This document shows positions 35,587-44,141 of a stretch of DNA of 64,000 bases, piece by piece. The DNA comes from Taibaiella koreensis. Its GTDB lineage: Bacteria; Bacteroidota; Bacteroidia; Chitinophagales; Chitinophagaceae. A program made the position numbers and the translations under genes. Numbering within the stretch: the stretch's first letter is position 1; the number at the start of each line of letters is the position of its first letter. The notes below the pieces were generated by a model. It was not told where the DNA came from. It did not search any database and saw nothing but the letters and a program-made list of their open reading frames with translations. Where the stretch lies: positions 248,001 through 312,000 of the forward strand of contig NZ_QVNU01000006.1 of assembly GCF_003545715.1 (NCBI RefSeq). The letters are read 5' to 3'.

Positions 35587-36102
35587 TATTAAGTTTTCGT
35601 AACCAGAACAATTTTAAGAAATAAACCGTTATCTTTTTTCTTTTTAGTAAAACTTAAGCGAAAGCAATGTATTTCCTGAATTTGCCGTAGCCCTATCTCA
35701 ATTCTTTTCAACAAGCCGGTGGCCAAAAGCAAAACCGGCATCCCAGGAGGGATAACCGGTTCGCTCTAACAAATCACAGAAACATTATTTCAATTGAAAA
35801 CAGTCCGCTCGAATCCGGCTGCCATGTCCCTTCAACATAGAGGGAACAACCCAAAGATCCAACAATTACCAGAGCGCAAAAAATAAGCTATTACGATAGG
35901 AATATTCGCTTTCCCTATGCCGGTTTACCAGGGAAAACGCAGGCACGACCAGCCCACGCATCAGCAACAGGCCTTTTGATGGGAAACAGCAGACCTGGCT
36001 CACGGTACCTGCAGAGCCGGCATTCCTTAATTGCATGCTGCCATAACCTTTAATGGCTATTCCTGCTACCATGATCAAATAATTACGGGTTGTGGCGCAG
36101 GA
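35587..36102. other. Intergenic region between ppk1 and glyS, no gene recognised
   Basis: This is the divergent gap between ppk1 and glyS. A hairpin at 35733-35761 combines AACCGG/CCGGTT and ATCCC/GGGAT around the loop AGGA but has no T-run. The only frame over 80 codons (minus strand, 35866-36117) has no protein-like features and I do not call it. No tRNA is visible. Confidence 0.5.
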
Positions 36103-36133
36103 TTTTAGGTCCTGCAAATTCGCCGTATATTTG
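36103..36133 (+). promoter_or_regulatory. Putative promoter of glyS
   Basis: TATATTTG matches the -7 consensus exactly, and TTTT lies 19 bases upstream as a near-consensus -33 box. The -7 box ends 17 bases before the glyS ATG, which implies a very short leader. Confidence 0.6.
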
Positions 36134-36150
36134 CCCGCGATTCGAATTTT

Positions 36151-37599
36151 ATGGCAAACGAAAATAAATTACAGGCAATTATTGCCCACGCTAAGGAATA
36201 CGGCTTTGTATTCCCTTCCAGCGAAATATACGATGGTCTTGGCGCCGTTTACGACTATGGTCAATGGGGTGTGGAGCTCAAGCGCAATGTGCGTGACTAT
36301 TGGTGGCGCTGGATGACCCAAATGAACGAACAGAACATTGTGGGTATCGATGCTGCGATCTTTATGCATCCGACCACCTGGAAAGCCAGCGGGCATGTCG
36401 ATAATTTCAGCGATCCGATGATCGACAACAAGGACAGCAAGAAGCGCTATCGCGTGGATCACCTGATCGAAGGCTTTGCCGAAACGCTTCCAAAAGATCA
36501 AGGCGACGCATTGCTGGCCGACATGGACCGCCTGATCGCCGGCGACGACTTTGCCGGCCTCAAGACACTTATTGAAAACAATAAGATCAAGTGCGCGGTA
36601 AGCGGTACCTGCAACTGGACCGATGTGCGCCAGTTCAACCTTATGTTCTCCACCGAGGTGGGTTCGGTTGCCGATGAGTCCAACACCATTTACCTGCGTC
36701 CGGAGACCGCGCAAGGCATCTTTGTCAACTTCCTTAACGTACAGAAGAGCGGCCGTATGAAGATACCCTTCGGCATTGCGCAGGTAGGAAAGGCCTTCCG
36801 TAACGAGATCGTGGCCCGCGGCTTCATTTTCCGGATGCGCGAATTTGAGCAGATGGAAATGCAGTTCTTCGTGCGTCCCGGTACACAGCAGCAATGGTAC
36901 GAATACTGGAAAGAAAAGCGCATGGCGTGGCATATGACCCTGGGTATACCTGCAGAGCGCTACCGCTTCCACGACCATGTGAAGCTGGCGCACTATGCCG
37001 ATGCCGCCTGCGATATCGAATATGATTTTCCCATGGGCTTCAAGGAGCTGGAAGGCATCCATAGCCGCACCGACTTTGACCTGCAGAGCCACCAGGAATA
37101 CAGCAAAAAGAAAATGCAGTATTTCGACGCTGATCTCGATGAGAACGGTAAGGCCTACGGCAACTATATTCCTTATGTAATCGAGACCTCCATTGGCCTC
37201 GACCGTACCCTACTCATGCTCATGAGCGAGGCTTATGAAGAGCAGGACCTGAGCACCGCGGAGAAACAGGATAGCCGTGTGGTCATGAAGTTCATTCCTA
37301 AGCTGGCGCCGATAAAGCTAGCGGTATTACCTCTGACCAAGAAAGATGGTCTTCCCGAAATTGCCAGTGAGTTGATGCAGGAATGCAAACAGCATTTCAA
37401 ATGCTTCTATGAGGAAAAGGACACCATTGGTAAGCGGTACCGCCGCATGGATGCGATCGGCACGCCTTTCTGCGTAACTATCGATCATCAGACCAAGGAA
37501 GACCAGACAGTTACCATCCGCTACCGCGATAGCATGGAGCAGGAAAGAGTGCCCATGAGCGCCGTGCGGAACATCGTGCAGCAAGCGATCAACGAATAA
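36151..37599 (+). CDS. glyS: Glycyl-tRNA synthetase, dimeric type
   Basis: The 482-residue class II synthetase charges tRNA-Gly. Visible are the opening FVFPSSEIYDGLGAVYDYGQ, motif 2 VGKAFRNEIVARGFIFRMREFEQMEMQFF (the central NEIVARGFIFRMREFEQMEM is seen), YLRPETAQGIFVNFLN, motif 3 YVIETSIGLDRTLLMLM, and a C-terminal anticodon-binding domain (IKLAVLPLTKKDGLPEIA, KRYRRMDAIGTPFCVTID). The length fits the alpha2 form. It has its own promoter and a perfect downstream hairpin. Confidence 0.97.
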   Translation: MANENKLQAIIAHAKEYGFVFPSSEIYDGLGAVYDYGQWGVELKRNVRDYWWRWMTQMNEQNIVGIDAAIFMHPTTWKASGHVDNFSDPMIDNKDSKKRYRVDHLIEGFAETLPKDQGDALLADMDRLIAGDDFAGLKTLIENNKIKCAVSGTCNWTDVRQFNLMFSTEVGSVADESNTIYLRPETAQGIFVNFLNVQKSGRMKIPFGIAQVGKAFRNEIVARGFIFRMREFEQMEMQFFVRPGTQQQWYEYWKEKRMAWHMTLGIPAERYRFHDHVKLAHYADAACDIEYDFPMGFKELEGIHSRTDFDLQSHQEYSKKKMQYFDADLDENGKAYGNYIPYVIETSIGLDRTLLMLMSEAYEEQDLSTAEKQDSRVVMKFIPKLAPIKLAVLPLTKKDGLPEIASELMQECKQHFKCFYEEKDTIGKRYRRMDAIGTPFCVTIDHQTKEDQTVTIRYRDSMEQERVPMSAVRNIVQQAINE

Positions 37600-37613
37600 T
37601 TCCAGCAATAAAT

Positions 37614-37655
37614 ATTACACAAACACCCGGTCATACAACCGGGTGTTTGTGTAAT
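37614..37655 (+). terminator. Perfect 18-pair hairpin after glyS
   Basis: ATTACACAAACACCCGGT is followed by a six-base loop and its exact inverted copy. The right arm contains GTGTTTGTG, but no long T-run follows, so termination is likely but not certain. Confidence 0.65.
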
Positions 37656-37693
37656 AGATGTATCTGAATTCTTGCTACCTTTAACTTGTCGTT

Positions 37694-38161
37694 ATGGTTA
37701 CTTTGTTTCTCACGTTCAAAGCTTTTGTAATTGCTCTGGTATGTCTCCTGCTTTTAAGCGGCTGTATTGGCGTTGAACCCGGCTTTGATCGTGCCAGCTT
37801 ATGCCGCTATCAGGATAACGGTTATATAGTTTGCCTGAACGATGAGCCCATAGACATGCATCGCACTTTTTTCAATGAAGATCATATTACAGCAGGCACC
37901 GTCGACAGGAAGCGGAAACAGGTGACGCTAAAGCACCAGGATAGCCTTATTCCTTTCCTTTCGTTTGATTATCTCGCTGCCCGGGATATAACCAAAGAAA
38001 CAGGTGTAGTAGTCCTGATGGATGGCGCCATGGTAGCGGAAGATTCGCTCTCCCGTCTCCGCATTGAAAGGTCTTATATGGCACAGGTCAGCACTTCAGG
38101 GCCTTTCGATTTAGGCTGCAGGCACTATGATTTCCTTATGATTGTAAAAACGGCAGATTAG
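37694..38161 (+). CDS. Predicted lipoprotein of unknown function
   Basis: The 155-residue product has a signal peptide with lipobox LLLLSGC (Cys24). A soluble domain of 130 residues with three further cysteines follows (SLCRYQDNGYIVCLND, DLGCRHYDFLMIVKTAD). I do not recognise the family. The next gene starts two bases after its stop, so the two are likely co-transcribed. Confidence 0.7.
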   Translation: MVTLFLTFKAFVIALVCLLLLSGCIGVEPGFDRASLCRYQDNGYIVCLNDEPIDMHRTFFNEDHITAGTVDRKRKQVTLKHQDSLIPFLSFDYLAARDITKETGVVVLMDGAMVAEDSLSRLRIERSYMAQVSTSGPFDLGCRHYDFLMIVKTAD

Positions 38162-38163
38162 TA

Positions 38164-38481
38164 ATGTCTACGACCGAGCAGGAATTATTGCATACATTGT
38201 CCAGCGATTTCGGCCTGGAAGTAAACGACCTGGTATCGCGGGAAAAGATCATCGCGGCGCTCACCTGGCGGGTAGACCAGCTGATCGCCGGCAATCCCGA
38301 CCAGCTATTTTCCATGCTGTACCGGCTCGATATTTCGGAACGTAAGATCAAGGAAGCTATGGCCACCGAAACGGAAGTGACCAAAAAAATTGCCGTTCTG
38401 ATCTACGAACGGCAATTGGAGAAAATTATATCGCGGAAACATTTCCGGAGCGAAACGCCCGAGGACGACCTCGCCTGGTAA
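38164..38481 (+). CDS. Conserved hypothetical cytoplasmic protein
   Basis: The 105-residue product is mostly helical and charged, without signal peptide or membrane span. Notable stretches are LVSREKIIAALTWRVDQLI and FSMLYRLDISERKIKEAM. Similar short proteins that speak of a 'number of wells and coils' are not known to me, so no function is given. It begins two bases after the lipoprotein stop and ends convergent with the next lipoprotein gene, two bases away. Confidence 0.7.
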   Translation: MSTTEQELLHTLSSDFGLEVNDLVSREKIIAALTWRVDQLIAGNPDQLFSMLYRLDISERKIKEAMATETEVTKKIAVLIYERQLEKIISRKHFRSETPEDDLAW

Positions 38482-38483
38482 GC

Positions 38484-38795
38484 TTATCTGTCGATGTTCT
38501 TCTTGATATCCTGGATAGAGACCAGGTCATAAACTACGCTACCGAACTTGCAAGTGTCCTGGACACCGGTGTGGGTGTATTTCACTTTGACCTTTAAACC
38601 GCCGTGCTGGTAGGCAGAGGGAAGGTATTCGGGCTGTAGCAGCGCGTTATCCTGAAGTTGCAGCACATAGCCGCAACCTTCGTTTGTAATATCGCCGGTA
38701 TCGACCACAGTGGCCTCCACCATATCTTTATCCTTGTTACAAGCCAAGAACCCAAGGGATCCCACCAAAAGCACCAAAGCGTATTTTTTCATCAT
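38484..38795 (-). CDS. Small lipoprotein of unknown function
   Basis: The 103-residue product has a lipoprotein signal peptide (YALVLLVGSLGFLAC, lipobox FLAC) and a mature part of about 80 residues with two more cysteines (NEGCGYVLQLQDN, VQDTCKFGSVVYDLVSI). This resembles small Bacteroidota envelope proteins of unknown role. Two adjacent Met codons make the exact start uncertain by one residue. Confidence 0.75.
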   Translation of the reverse strand: MMKKYALVLLVGSLGFLACNKDKDMVEATVVDTGDITNEGCGYVLQLQDNALLQPEYLPSAYQHGGLKVKVKYTHTGVQDTCKFGSVVYDLVSIQDIKKNIDR

Positions 38796-38846
38796 CGGAT
38801 TGGAATTGATCGGATAAAAATATAAAATCCTGGCGGAATAGCAAAC

Positions 38847-39557
38847 TTATTCCGTGAATTTATAGCCTACGCCGCGTACCGAGTGGAAGTGCCGGGGATT
38901 GCGGGTATCCTTCTCGAAATATTTGCGGAAATTGAGTATAAAGTTGTCGATGGTACGTGTAGTCGGGTATACGTTGTAGCCCCATACCACCTGCAGGATG
39001 TGTTCCCGCGAGACTACCTCATTCTTGTGCTCTACGAGCAGCTTCAGCAGGGCAATCTCTTTCTTGCTCAGCTCCAGGCTCTTACCGTCCTTGTCCTTTC
39101 CCGACTGTGCGGTGAAGTCGATCCTGCACTTTCCGAAGGTGTAAACGTCCGGAGCGGCATTCCTTTCTTTCAGCTTTTTGTTCTTAACCACCAGCTTCTC
39201 TACCCGCAGCAGCAACTCTTCCAGGTTAAAGGGCTTGGTCATATAGTCGTCCCCACCCTTTTTCAGTCCTTCGATACGGTCGGCCCCACTGTTGCGGGCC
39301 GAAAGGAAAAGGATCGGCACCTCGTTGTTTTGCATACGGATGTTCTCACACACGGTAATGCCGTCCATTTCGGGCAGCATGATATCCAGGATGATGAGGT
39401 CGAAATACTCATTCTTTACCGCTTTGAGCACGGCAGCGCCATTATCAACGGTGGTCACTTCGTAACCTTCCAGCTCCAGATTCAGCTTGATCGCCTCCCT
39501 GAGACTTTCCTCATCTTCCACCACCAGCAAAGAGGCTTTGGGATCGCTTTTGAACAT
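38847..39557 (-). CDS. OmpR-family response regulator (orphan)
   Basis: The 236-residue product has a receiver domain (LLVVEDEESLREAIKLN; phosphorylated Asp in LIILDIMLPEMDG; switch Lys in DDYMTKPFNLEELL) and a winged-helix DNA-binding domain (LELSKKEIALLKLLVEH, TRTIDNFILNFRKYFE, RGVGYKFTE). The open frame reaches 19 codons further upstream, but a well-placed promoter overlaps that extension, so MFKSDPKAS is the start. No histidine kinase gene is adjacent, so the partner is elsewhere. Confidence 0.93.
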   Translation of the reverse strand: MFKSDPKASLLVVEDEESLREAIKLNLELEGYEVTTVDNGAAVLKAVKNEYFDLIILDIMLPEMDGITVCENIRMQNNEVPILFLSARNSGADRIEGLKKGGDDYMTKPFNLEELLLRVEKLVVKNKKLKERNAAPDVYTFGKCRIDFTAQSGKDKDGKSLELSKKEIALLKLLVEHKNEVVSREHILQVVWGYNVYPTTRTIDNFILNFRKYFEKDTRNPRHFHSVRGVGYKFTE

Positions 39558-39585
39558 AAGATCGGTAGGGGATTTAAAATTGCTG

Positions 39586-39614
39586 CAAAGGTAGCAAGTT
39601 AGCCAGGGAAACAA
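39586..39614 (-). promoter_or_regulatory. Promoter of the response regulator gene
   Basis: On the minus strand TTG, 18 bases, then TACCTTTG match both Bacteroidota promoter boxes. The -7 box lies 28 bases before the chosen ATG. This fixes the start and rules out the longer upstream frame. Confidence 0.65.
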
Positions 39615-39688
39615 GAAATAGCGCTATCAGCTATTGTAATAGTTCTGTCATTTTTGGGACCGGACTGCAGACGCCAATGTGTATTGCC

Positions 39689-39734
39689 GTTGGCTGTGTA
39701 GAGACGTTGCATGCAACGTCTCTACACAGCCAAC
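39689..39734. repeat. 46-base perfect palindrome
   Basis: Two 23-base arms are exact inverted copies with no loop (centre GCATGC). The inner part contains GTAGAGACGTTGCA and its complement, a palindromic core that I recall as scattered through many bacterial genomes. It sits 15 bases after the deoxynucleoside kinase stop and about 75 bases before the response regulator promoter, so it could end the kinase transcript. Confidence 0.85.
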
Positions 39735-39749
39735 ACGCCAAAAATGCCA

Positions 39750-40415
39750 TTAAAACAGGCCATTGATCTGGGCATCGATCTTGCCGATAATACGTGCAAA
39801 ACCGTCTTCCGTCTCATCAAAATTGATATCGTCGCTTTCGATCACCAGCAGGGGACCATCGTTGTATTTGTCGATCCAGTTGTTGTAGTGCTCGTTCAAG
39901 CGTTTCAGGTAATCGAGGCGTATATTTTCCTCATATTCACGGCCCCGCTTCTGGATACGGTCGACCAGCGTAGGGATCGAGGCTTTAAGATAGATAAGCA
40001 GATCGGGCGGGCTCACCATCTTTTTCAGGGTCTGGAAGAATTGGGCATAGTTTTCGAAGTCGCGGCGCGACATCAATCCCATCTCATGCAGATTGGGTGC
40101 AAAAATATGCGCGTCTTCGTAAATGGTCCGGTCCTGGATCACCGTATGCTTGCCATTCTGTATCTCCAGCAGCTGGCGCAGCCGGCTGTTGAGGAAATAT
40201 ACCTGGAGGTTGAACGACCAACGATGCATGTCGTTGTAGAAGTCGTTAAGATAAGGATTGTCTTCAGTCGATTCAAACTGTGGTATCCATTTGTAGTGCT
40301 TGGCCAGCATCTGGGTCAGTGTCGTTTTTCCCGCTCCTATATTTCCGGCGATCGCGACATGCTTAATTTTTTTTTGAGGCATCGGTACTGGCGTAAGTGC
40401 GTTTAGAATAGACAA
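39750..40415 (-). CDS. Deoxynucleoside kinase
   Basis: The 221-residue protein has a P-loop (HVAIAGNIGAGKTTL) near the start, the family's DRT motif in VIQDRTIYEDAHIF and the lid-like RIQKRGREYEENIRLDY. It phosphorylates deoxynucleosides for salvage. The base specificity cannot be read with confidence. An alternative Met 11 codons in (MPQKKIKH) is an equally good start and would give 210 residues. The TAATTTTG promoter box lies upstream of both. Confidence 0.9.
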   Translation of the reverse strand: MSILNALTPVPMPQKKIKHVAIAGNIGAGKTTLTQMLAKHYKWIPQFESTEDNPYLNDFYNDMHRWSFNLQVYFLNSRLRQLLEIQNGKHTVIQDRTIYEDAHIFAPNLHEMGLMSRRDFENYAQFFQTLKKMVSPPDLLIYLKASIPTLVDRIQKRGREYEENIRLDYLKRLNEHYNNWIDKYNDGPLLVIESDDINFDETEDGFARIIGKIDAQINGLF

Positions 40416-40453
40416 GCGAACCTTATTTTCAGGGGCGCCGGATGATCAGGGGC

Positions 40454-40461
40454 CAAAATTA
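40454..40461 (-). promoter_or_regulatory. Putative -7 box of the deoxynucleoside kinase gene
   Basis: TAATTTTG on the minus strand matches TAnnTTTG exactly. No convincing -33 TTG is present. Confidence 0.4.
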
Positions 40462-40595
40462 AACGTTTTTTTCTCTGCTACATAAAAAAGAAAGCCATCT
40501 GCCTATTGATAGCATCATTTGCACTTAACCCATAGGATTATCCGGCAGGATACCCGGAAACTTGGTAATTTAGCAGCACATCGAACCAACACTTT

Positions 40596-41060
40596 ATGAA
40601 ACCAATCTTACTCCTGCTGGCAGGCACTTTATTGCTATCTGCCGGCTGCGCCACATTTAAAGGAAGCCGCCCCTCCAAAGAAACGAGCACTCCCCTGGCC
40701 GTACTGGACGGCAGCTGGACCCTCGACCTGCTGGCTACGCCCGTCGCTGCACTGGACAGCCTGTATCCCGGCAGAAAGCCCGAGCTGACGTTCGACACCC
40801 GCAACAAACGCTTCAGCGGCTATACCGGCTGTAACAGCCTCAATGGGCCGCTGGTGAGCTCAGACCACACCATCAGCTTCCGGGGCGATATTGCCCTCAC
40901 CCTTATGGCCTGCCGGGGAGAAGGCGAGGCCACCTTTCTGCAACAGCTTAAGCGGATCAACAAATACGATGTGAGCAGCGACAACCGTACGCTTACGCTG
41001 ATCCAGGGCGATATTGCGCTGATGCGCTTTCACCGTAAACAGGGCGAAAAGGGGCGATGA
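40596..41060 (+). CDS. META-domain lipoprotein (HslJ-like)
   Basis: The 154-residue product has a lipoprotein signal peptide (LLLLAGTLLLSAGC) and one META domain with the typical GSWTLDLL, RFSGYTGCNSLNGPL, LTLMACRGEGEATFLQQL and YDVSSDNRTLTLI segments. HslJ-type proteins sit in the envelope and are linked to stress tolerance, though the molecular role is not settled. Its stop overlaps the next start by four bases (ATGA), showing co-translation. Confidence 0.87.
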   Translation: MKPILLLLAGTLLLSAGCATFKGSRPSKETSTPLAVLDGSWTLDLLATPVAALDSLYPGRKPELTFDTRNKRFSGYTGCNSLNGPLVSSDHTISFRGDIALTLMACRGEGEATFLQQLKRINKYDVSSDNRTLTLIQGDIALMRFHRKQGEKGR

Positions 41061-41518
41061 AACCGTATCTGCTGGAACGCGAAACGCTGATCAAAGCGCC
41101 GCTCGCCGAAGTCTGGTCTTTCTTTTCCGATCCACATAACCTGTCGCGACTCACGCCAGACTATATGCGCTTCCGGGTGATCCGCTGCCCCGACACGAAC
41201 GAACTCTACGAGGGTATGCTTATCGAATACCGGGTACGCCCGCTCGCCGGCATTCCACTGCAATGGATCACCCTGATCCGAAAGGTGCAGGCGGGTATTT
41301 GTTTTACAGACAAGCAGCTGAAAGGGCCTTACCGGCTATGGGAACATACCCACACTTTTGCGGCGCAAGGCAACCATACTTTAATGAAAGATTCGGTGCG
41401 CTATGTAATGCCTTTGGGAATCCTGGGCCGCCTGGCGCATGCGCTCGGGGTAAAGAGGCAACTGGCCGGTATTTTCGATTATCGTGAGCAAGCAATACGG
41501 AAGCAATTTCCCGGCTAA
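41057..41518 (+). CDS. SRPBCC-fold (START-like) ligand-binding protein
   Basis: The 153-residue product begins LERETLIKAPLAEVWSFFSDPHNLSRLTP, of which ETLIKAPLAEVWSFFSDPHN is the classic SRPBCC/polyketide-cyclase-like opening. It also contains GPYRLWEHTHTF and DSVRYVMPLGILG. Members bind lipids or other hydrophobic ligands in a deep cavity. No specific ligand can be named. It overlaps the META gene by four bases and is convergent with the MtfA-like gene. Confidence 0.87.
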   Translation: MKPYLLERETLIKAPLAEVWSFFSDPHNLSRLTPDYMRFRVIRCPDTNELYEGMLIEYRVRPLAGIPLQWITLIRKVQAGICFTDKQLKGPYRLWEHTHTFAAQGNHTLMKDSVRYVMPLGILGRLAHALGVKRQLAGIFDYREQAIRKQFPG

Positions 41519-41521
41519 TGC

Positions 41522-42286
41522 TCAGCGGTGGTATACTTTATCGAGTATTGCATAGAGCTCCGGATGATGCTCTTTGAGGAATTGCGGTTTCTGAAAGAAA
41601 TATTCTGAAAGCACGGCAAAGAATTCGGCTTCATTGGTGCCGGCATAGGGGTTGATATCGGACTCACCTTCGCGGATCTGCTGTATCGTCCGGTGCATTT
41701 GCCTCATCCAGGGCGCCACCAGGTCTTTAGGTATCATGTACTCGGGTACGCCATCTGTAGCGCCATCAGCTTTATCGAGCAGGTGTACAAATTCATGGAT
41801 GCCTGTGTTTCCTGCGCCGGATTGCTCAAAGCCGGACCGGAGCGCGGGTTGCGAGAGGATCATCATGCGGTGCATGGCGCCGTCGCCTACCATGCCCAGC
41901 ACATTGCGCTCTGCTGCTTCATGGTCGAGATCCTGGCTGAAGGTGCCAGGGTACAGCAATACCTCGTCGAGATTGTTATAGGCCCAGTCGTCGAAATGAA
42001 AAATAGGAATGATCGCGCTGGAGGCCACATACAAGCGATCCAGCTCCGTTACCGTCACGCCGTCTACCGGGGAGATGCGGGTAGTGTCCAGGAAATGCTG
42101 CACCCTGCTGCGGAAACGCCCCTGACTTTCCTGGTCCAGCTTACGATAAAACGCGACATGGGCTTCCAGCATAGTGTGCATGTGATCCGGTGCTATGACC
42201 GGTTGCAGCACGGCAGGCTTTTTTTTCCGGCTACGCAGATAAAACAGGATCAACATCGTAACGAGAACAATGAACATTACACGCAT
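41522..42286 (-). CDS. MtfA-like zinc peptidase (M90 family)
   Basis: The 254-residue product has an N-terminal membrane segment ([14 protein letters not shown]). A zinc-peptidase domain follows with HEFVH in [14 protein letters not shown] and the downstream glutamate helix [17 protein letters not shown]. MtfA in E. coli is a cytoplasmic aminopeptidase that inactivates the Mlc repressor. Here the added membrane anchor and lack of an adjacent target make only the peptidase class certain. Confidence 0.88.
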   Translation of the reverse strand: MRVMFIVLVTMLILFYLRSRKKKPAVLQPVIAPDHMHTMLEAHVAFYRKLDQESQGRFRSRVQHFLDTTRISPVDGVTVTELDRLYVASSAIIPIFHFDDWAYNNLDEVLLYPGTFSQDLDHEAAERNVLGMVGDGAMHRMMILSQPALRSGFEQSGAGNTGIHEFVHLLDKADGATDGVPEYMIPKDLVAPWMRQMHRTIQQIREGESDINPYAGTNEAEFFAVLSEYFFQKPQFLKEHHPELYAILDKVYHR

Positions 42287-42397
42287 GGCTTGGCATTTTC
42301 AGGAAAGAGAAACAGGACCCATCGACGGATGCTCCTGCAGGGAAAAACTTTCCGAAGGCAATGTTGTTTTATATTCGCCTTCTTAAATATCAAAACT

Positions 42398-42640
42398 ATG
42401 TGGCTGGAACAGAATAACCAACTTTATCGCGCCTTTTCTTTCAGGGATTTCAAAGAAGCCTTTGCCTTCATGACCCGCGTGGCCGGGCTGGCCGAAGACA
42501 TGGACCATCATCCCACCTGGACCAATACGTACAACAAGGTAGAAATATGGCTCAGCACGCATGATGCCGGTAATGTGGTTACCCAAAAAGACCAAGATAT
42601 GGCCGATGCGATCGATAAATTGCTACCGGCTGTGCCATAG
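42398..42640 (+). CDS. phhB: Pterin-4a-carbinolamine dehydratase
   Basis: The 80-residue product matches the small dehydratase that recycles the oxidised pterin cofactor of aromatic amino acid hydroxylases. It has [22 protein letters not shown], of which the last part with the catalytic His pair (DMDHHP) is diagnostic, followed by [19 protein letters not shown]. The open frame runs far upstream on the antisense of the MtfA-like gene, but the ATG at MWLEQNN gives the family length. No pterin-dependent hydroxylase gene is nearby. Confidence 0.9.
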   Translation: MWLEQNNQLYRAFSFRDFKEAFAFMTRVAGLAEDMDHHPTWTNTYNKVEIWLSTHDAGNVVTQKDQDMADAIDKLLPAVP

Positions 42641-43075
42641 ACCTGACGGCTCGCTCCTAGGTACAGAGACGGCTATGAAAAGCGGTTTATCCCTGCCGGA
42701 ACTGCAGCATAGTCTTGCGCCTCGGTCCCGGGTAGCGTAATGCTGTTAGATCAGGAGCCGATACTGTCTTTCATTACTTGCTTTTTTTAAAAAGCAGCTG
42801 GTACCAACGCCGCTTGCGGTTGTCATATAAAAACTACAAAACACTTATAAAAGGCGCCCGGAAGGAATAGCCGTATTTATTCATATGACAACCCCTTATT
42901 GGTCCTGAGGGGAATCGCATTTTAACAGTAAATTTACCGTCGGGCCAACTGCTCATTATTTTCCCGAAAATGGCACAGTTCTTGTTCTGTATTATGGTGT
43001 CGAATAACATTTTTTTTTAAAGATGCTCGGTTATTCTTAACAGAAACCAGCGACCAGCTTTAATAATTTTAAGCC
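42641..43075. other. 435-base non-coding stretch with an 11-bp inverted repeat
   Basis: No frame here looks protein-coding. GGTTGTCATAT at 42818-42828 is repeated in exact inverted orientation at 42883-42893, enclosing 54 bases. Directly after it CCCCT and AGGGG can form a second small stem. The end is AT-rich with a run of nine T near 43010, which may include the promoter of the first short gene. Confidence 0.45.
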
Positions 43076-43210
43076 ATGAATGCTCAAGATAGAAATTACC
43101 TGGAAAATATGCCGGAATACCAGCTTTATCAAAAGCTCCTGCGCACGGAGAAAAAGCTTATAGAGCTAATTCTGACAGTAAGTCCTGAGGATGAAGCCTC
43201 TGTTGCCTAG
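43076..43210 (+). CDS. Very short hypothetical protein (44 aa)
   Basis: The 44-residue product (MNAQDRNYLENMPEYQLYQK at the start, ending SPEDEASVA) is charged and helix-prone with Bacteroidota-like codon use. A hairpin with T-run follows within 30 bases of the stop. It has no known motif. It is the first of four short, co-oriented genes in about 1.5 kb. Confidence 0.5.
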   Translation: MNAQDRNYLENMPEYQLYQKLLRTEKKLIELILTVSPEDEASVA

Positions 43211-43237
43211 ATGCAGGGCCATATAGCCCATAACGAT

Positions 43238-43281
43238 ACCGGTCAATGCCTTTCCAGGCAAAGGCTATCGGTCTTTTATGC
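43238..43281 (+). terminator. Putative terminator of the 44-aa gene
   Basis: ATGCCTTT and AAAGGCTAT pair around CCAGGC, extended by ACCG with CGGT. TCTTTTATG follows. The stem is imperfect. Confidence 0.45.
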
Positions 43282-43370
43282 TCCGATATTTAAAAAAATC
43301 ATAAATCTTCGCAGGAATTGTCCCGTATAGCTACGCCTTGTCGTAATTTTATGGCACCAAACCATTGACT

Positions 43371-43628
43371 ATGCGCTATAACAGGACAATTGTAACCCGG
43401 AGGCTACCCTCCGAGGGTAAAATGGCCAGCTTACTTGGTCTTACCTACGACGAGTTCGCGCATTTGAATTGCAGTGAACTACGTACGCTAACAGACGATA
43501 GGGGAGAATTGTTGCAATACTATATCCACATCAGCCCCTTCAACCCGGAAGTCATCCTCGCGAAGCTAAAAATGAACAATAGGCGAATGATCTATTTTTC
43601 ACCGGATGCCTTTGAGTCCACCATCTGA
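43371..43628 (+). CDS. Short hypothetical protein (85 aa)
   Basis: The 85-residue product (from ATG; a TTG two codons earlier is also possible) is soluble and mixed alpha/beta. Stretches include RRLPSEGKMASLLGLTYDEF, LRTLTDDRGELLQYYIHISP and RMIYFSPDAFES. It has no signal peptide, membrane span or known motif. A compact terminator follows. Confidence 0.6.
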   Translation: MRYNRTIVTRRLPSEGKMASLLGLTYDEFAHLNCSELRTLTDDRGELLQYYIHISPFNPEVILAKLKMNNRRMIYFSPDAFESTI

Positions 43629-43654
43629 ATTCCCATGCTGCGATTGTTTCATCT

Positions 43655-43677
43655 GCCCTGCTCCAGCGGGGCTTTTT
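43655..43677 (+). terminator. Intrinsic terminator of the 85-aa gene
   Basis: GCCCTGC pairs with GCGGGGC (one G-U) around TCCA, followed by five T. Confidence 0.75.
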
Positions 43678-43807
43678 CATGGGCGCAAAATAAGTTGGCT
43701 CTTCCTCCGTTAAAATAGCATACACAAGGAACAGCGCCGTGTGAACCATCATGCTTGCTGTTCGTTGTAGCATTGATAATCGATACCTAAAAACGAGCGG
43801 TCCAATT

Positions 43808-44086
43808 ATGGAATGGAATAACAGCAACAACAACACAGCAAACAAGATCCATATCGATGCTACCGTAAAGATCGGCAACTACGATATGCGGTTCAAAGCC
43901 ACAGGCTACCGCACGCCACAGAATAGCTTATTTTCTGTGATCCTTTACGACAAGCTTTATGAGCTTCAGGGGAGCAGGCAACAGGAGGAAGGCTATTGCT
44001 GGCATTTTATCAACGATAATATGTTGCCGGAAGATCTGGCGACGATTATCGGGCGGGAGATCGAAAAAGTGCCCGCAGAGGCCTAA
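43808..44086 (+). CDS. Short hypothetical protein (92 aa)
   Basis: The 92-residue product starts MEWNNSNNNTANKIHIDATV and continues with IGNYDMRFKATGYRTPQNS, YDKLYELQGSR and LPEDLATIIGREIEKVP. It is soluble and shows no known motif. The frame is open 19 codons further, but the chosen ATG removes an unlikely Cys/Arg-rich leader. A strong terminator follows 32 bases after the stop. Confidence 0.6.
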   Translation: MEWNNSNNNTANKIHIDATVKIGNYDMRFKATGYRTPQNSLFSVILYDKLYELQGSRQQEEGYCWHFINDNMLPEDLATIIGREIEKVPAEA

Positions 44087-44118
44087 CCGGAAGACCGATA
44101 CGTTAAAATTTTCAAAAT

Positions 44119-44141
44119 GTCCCCCAGCGGGACTTTTTTTT
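44119..44141 (+). terminator. Intrinsic terminator of the 92-aa gene
   Basis: GTCCC and GGGAC form a five-pair stem around CCAGC, followed by eight T. Confidence 0.8.

Noticed and set aside
35790-35830. Possible tRNA T-arm (CTCGAATCC)
   Set aside because: No acceptor, D-arm or anticodon stem can be folded around it.
35866-36117. 83-codon minus-strand frame between ppk1 and glyS
   Set aside because: Its composition is unremarkable, and it overlaps the glyS promoter region.
43552-43878. 108-codon minus-strand frame with a hydrophobic N-terminus
   Set aside because: It overlaps two short plus-strand genes and a plus-strand terminator. The membrane-like start is the complement of a T/A-rich gap.
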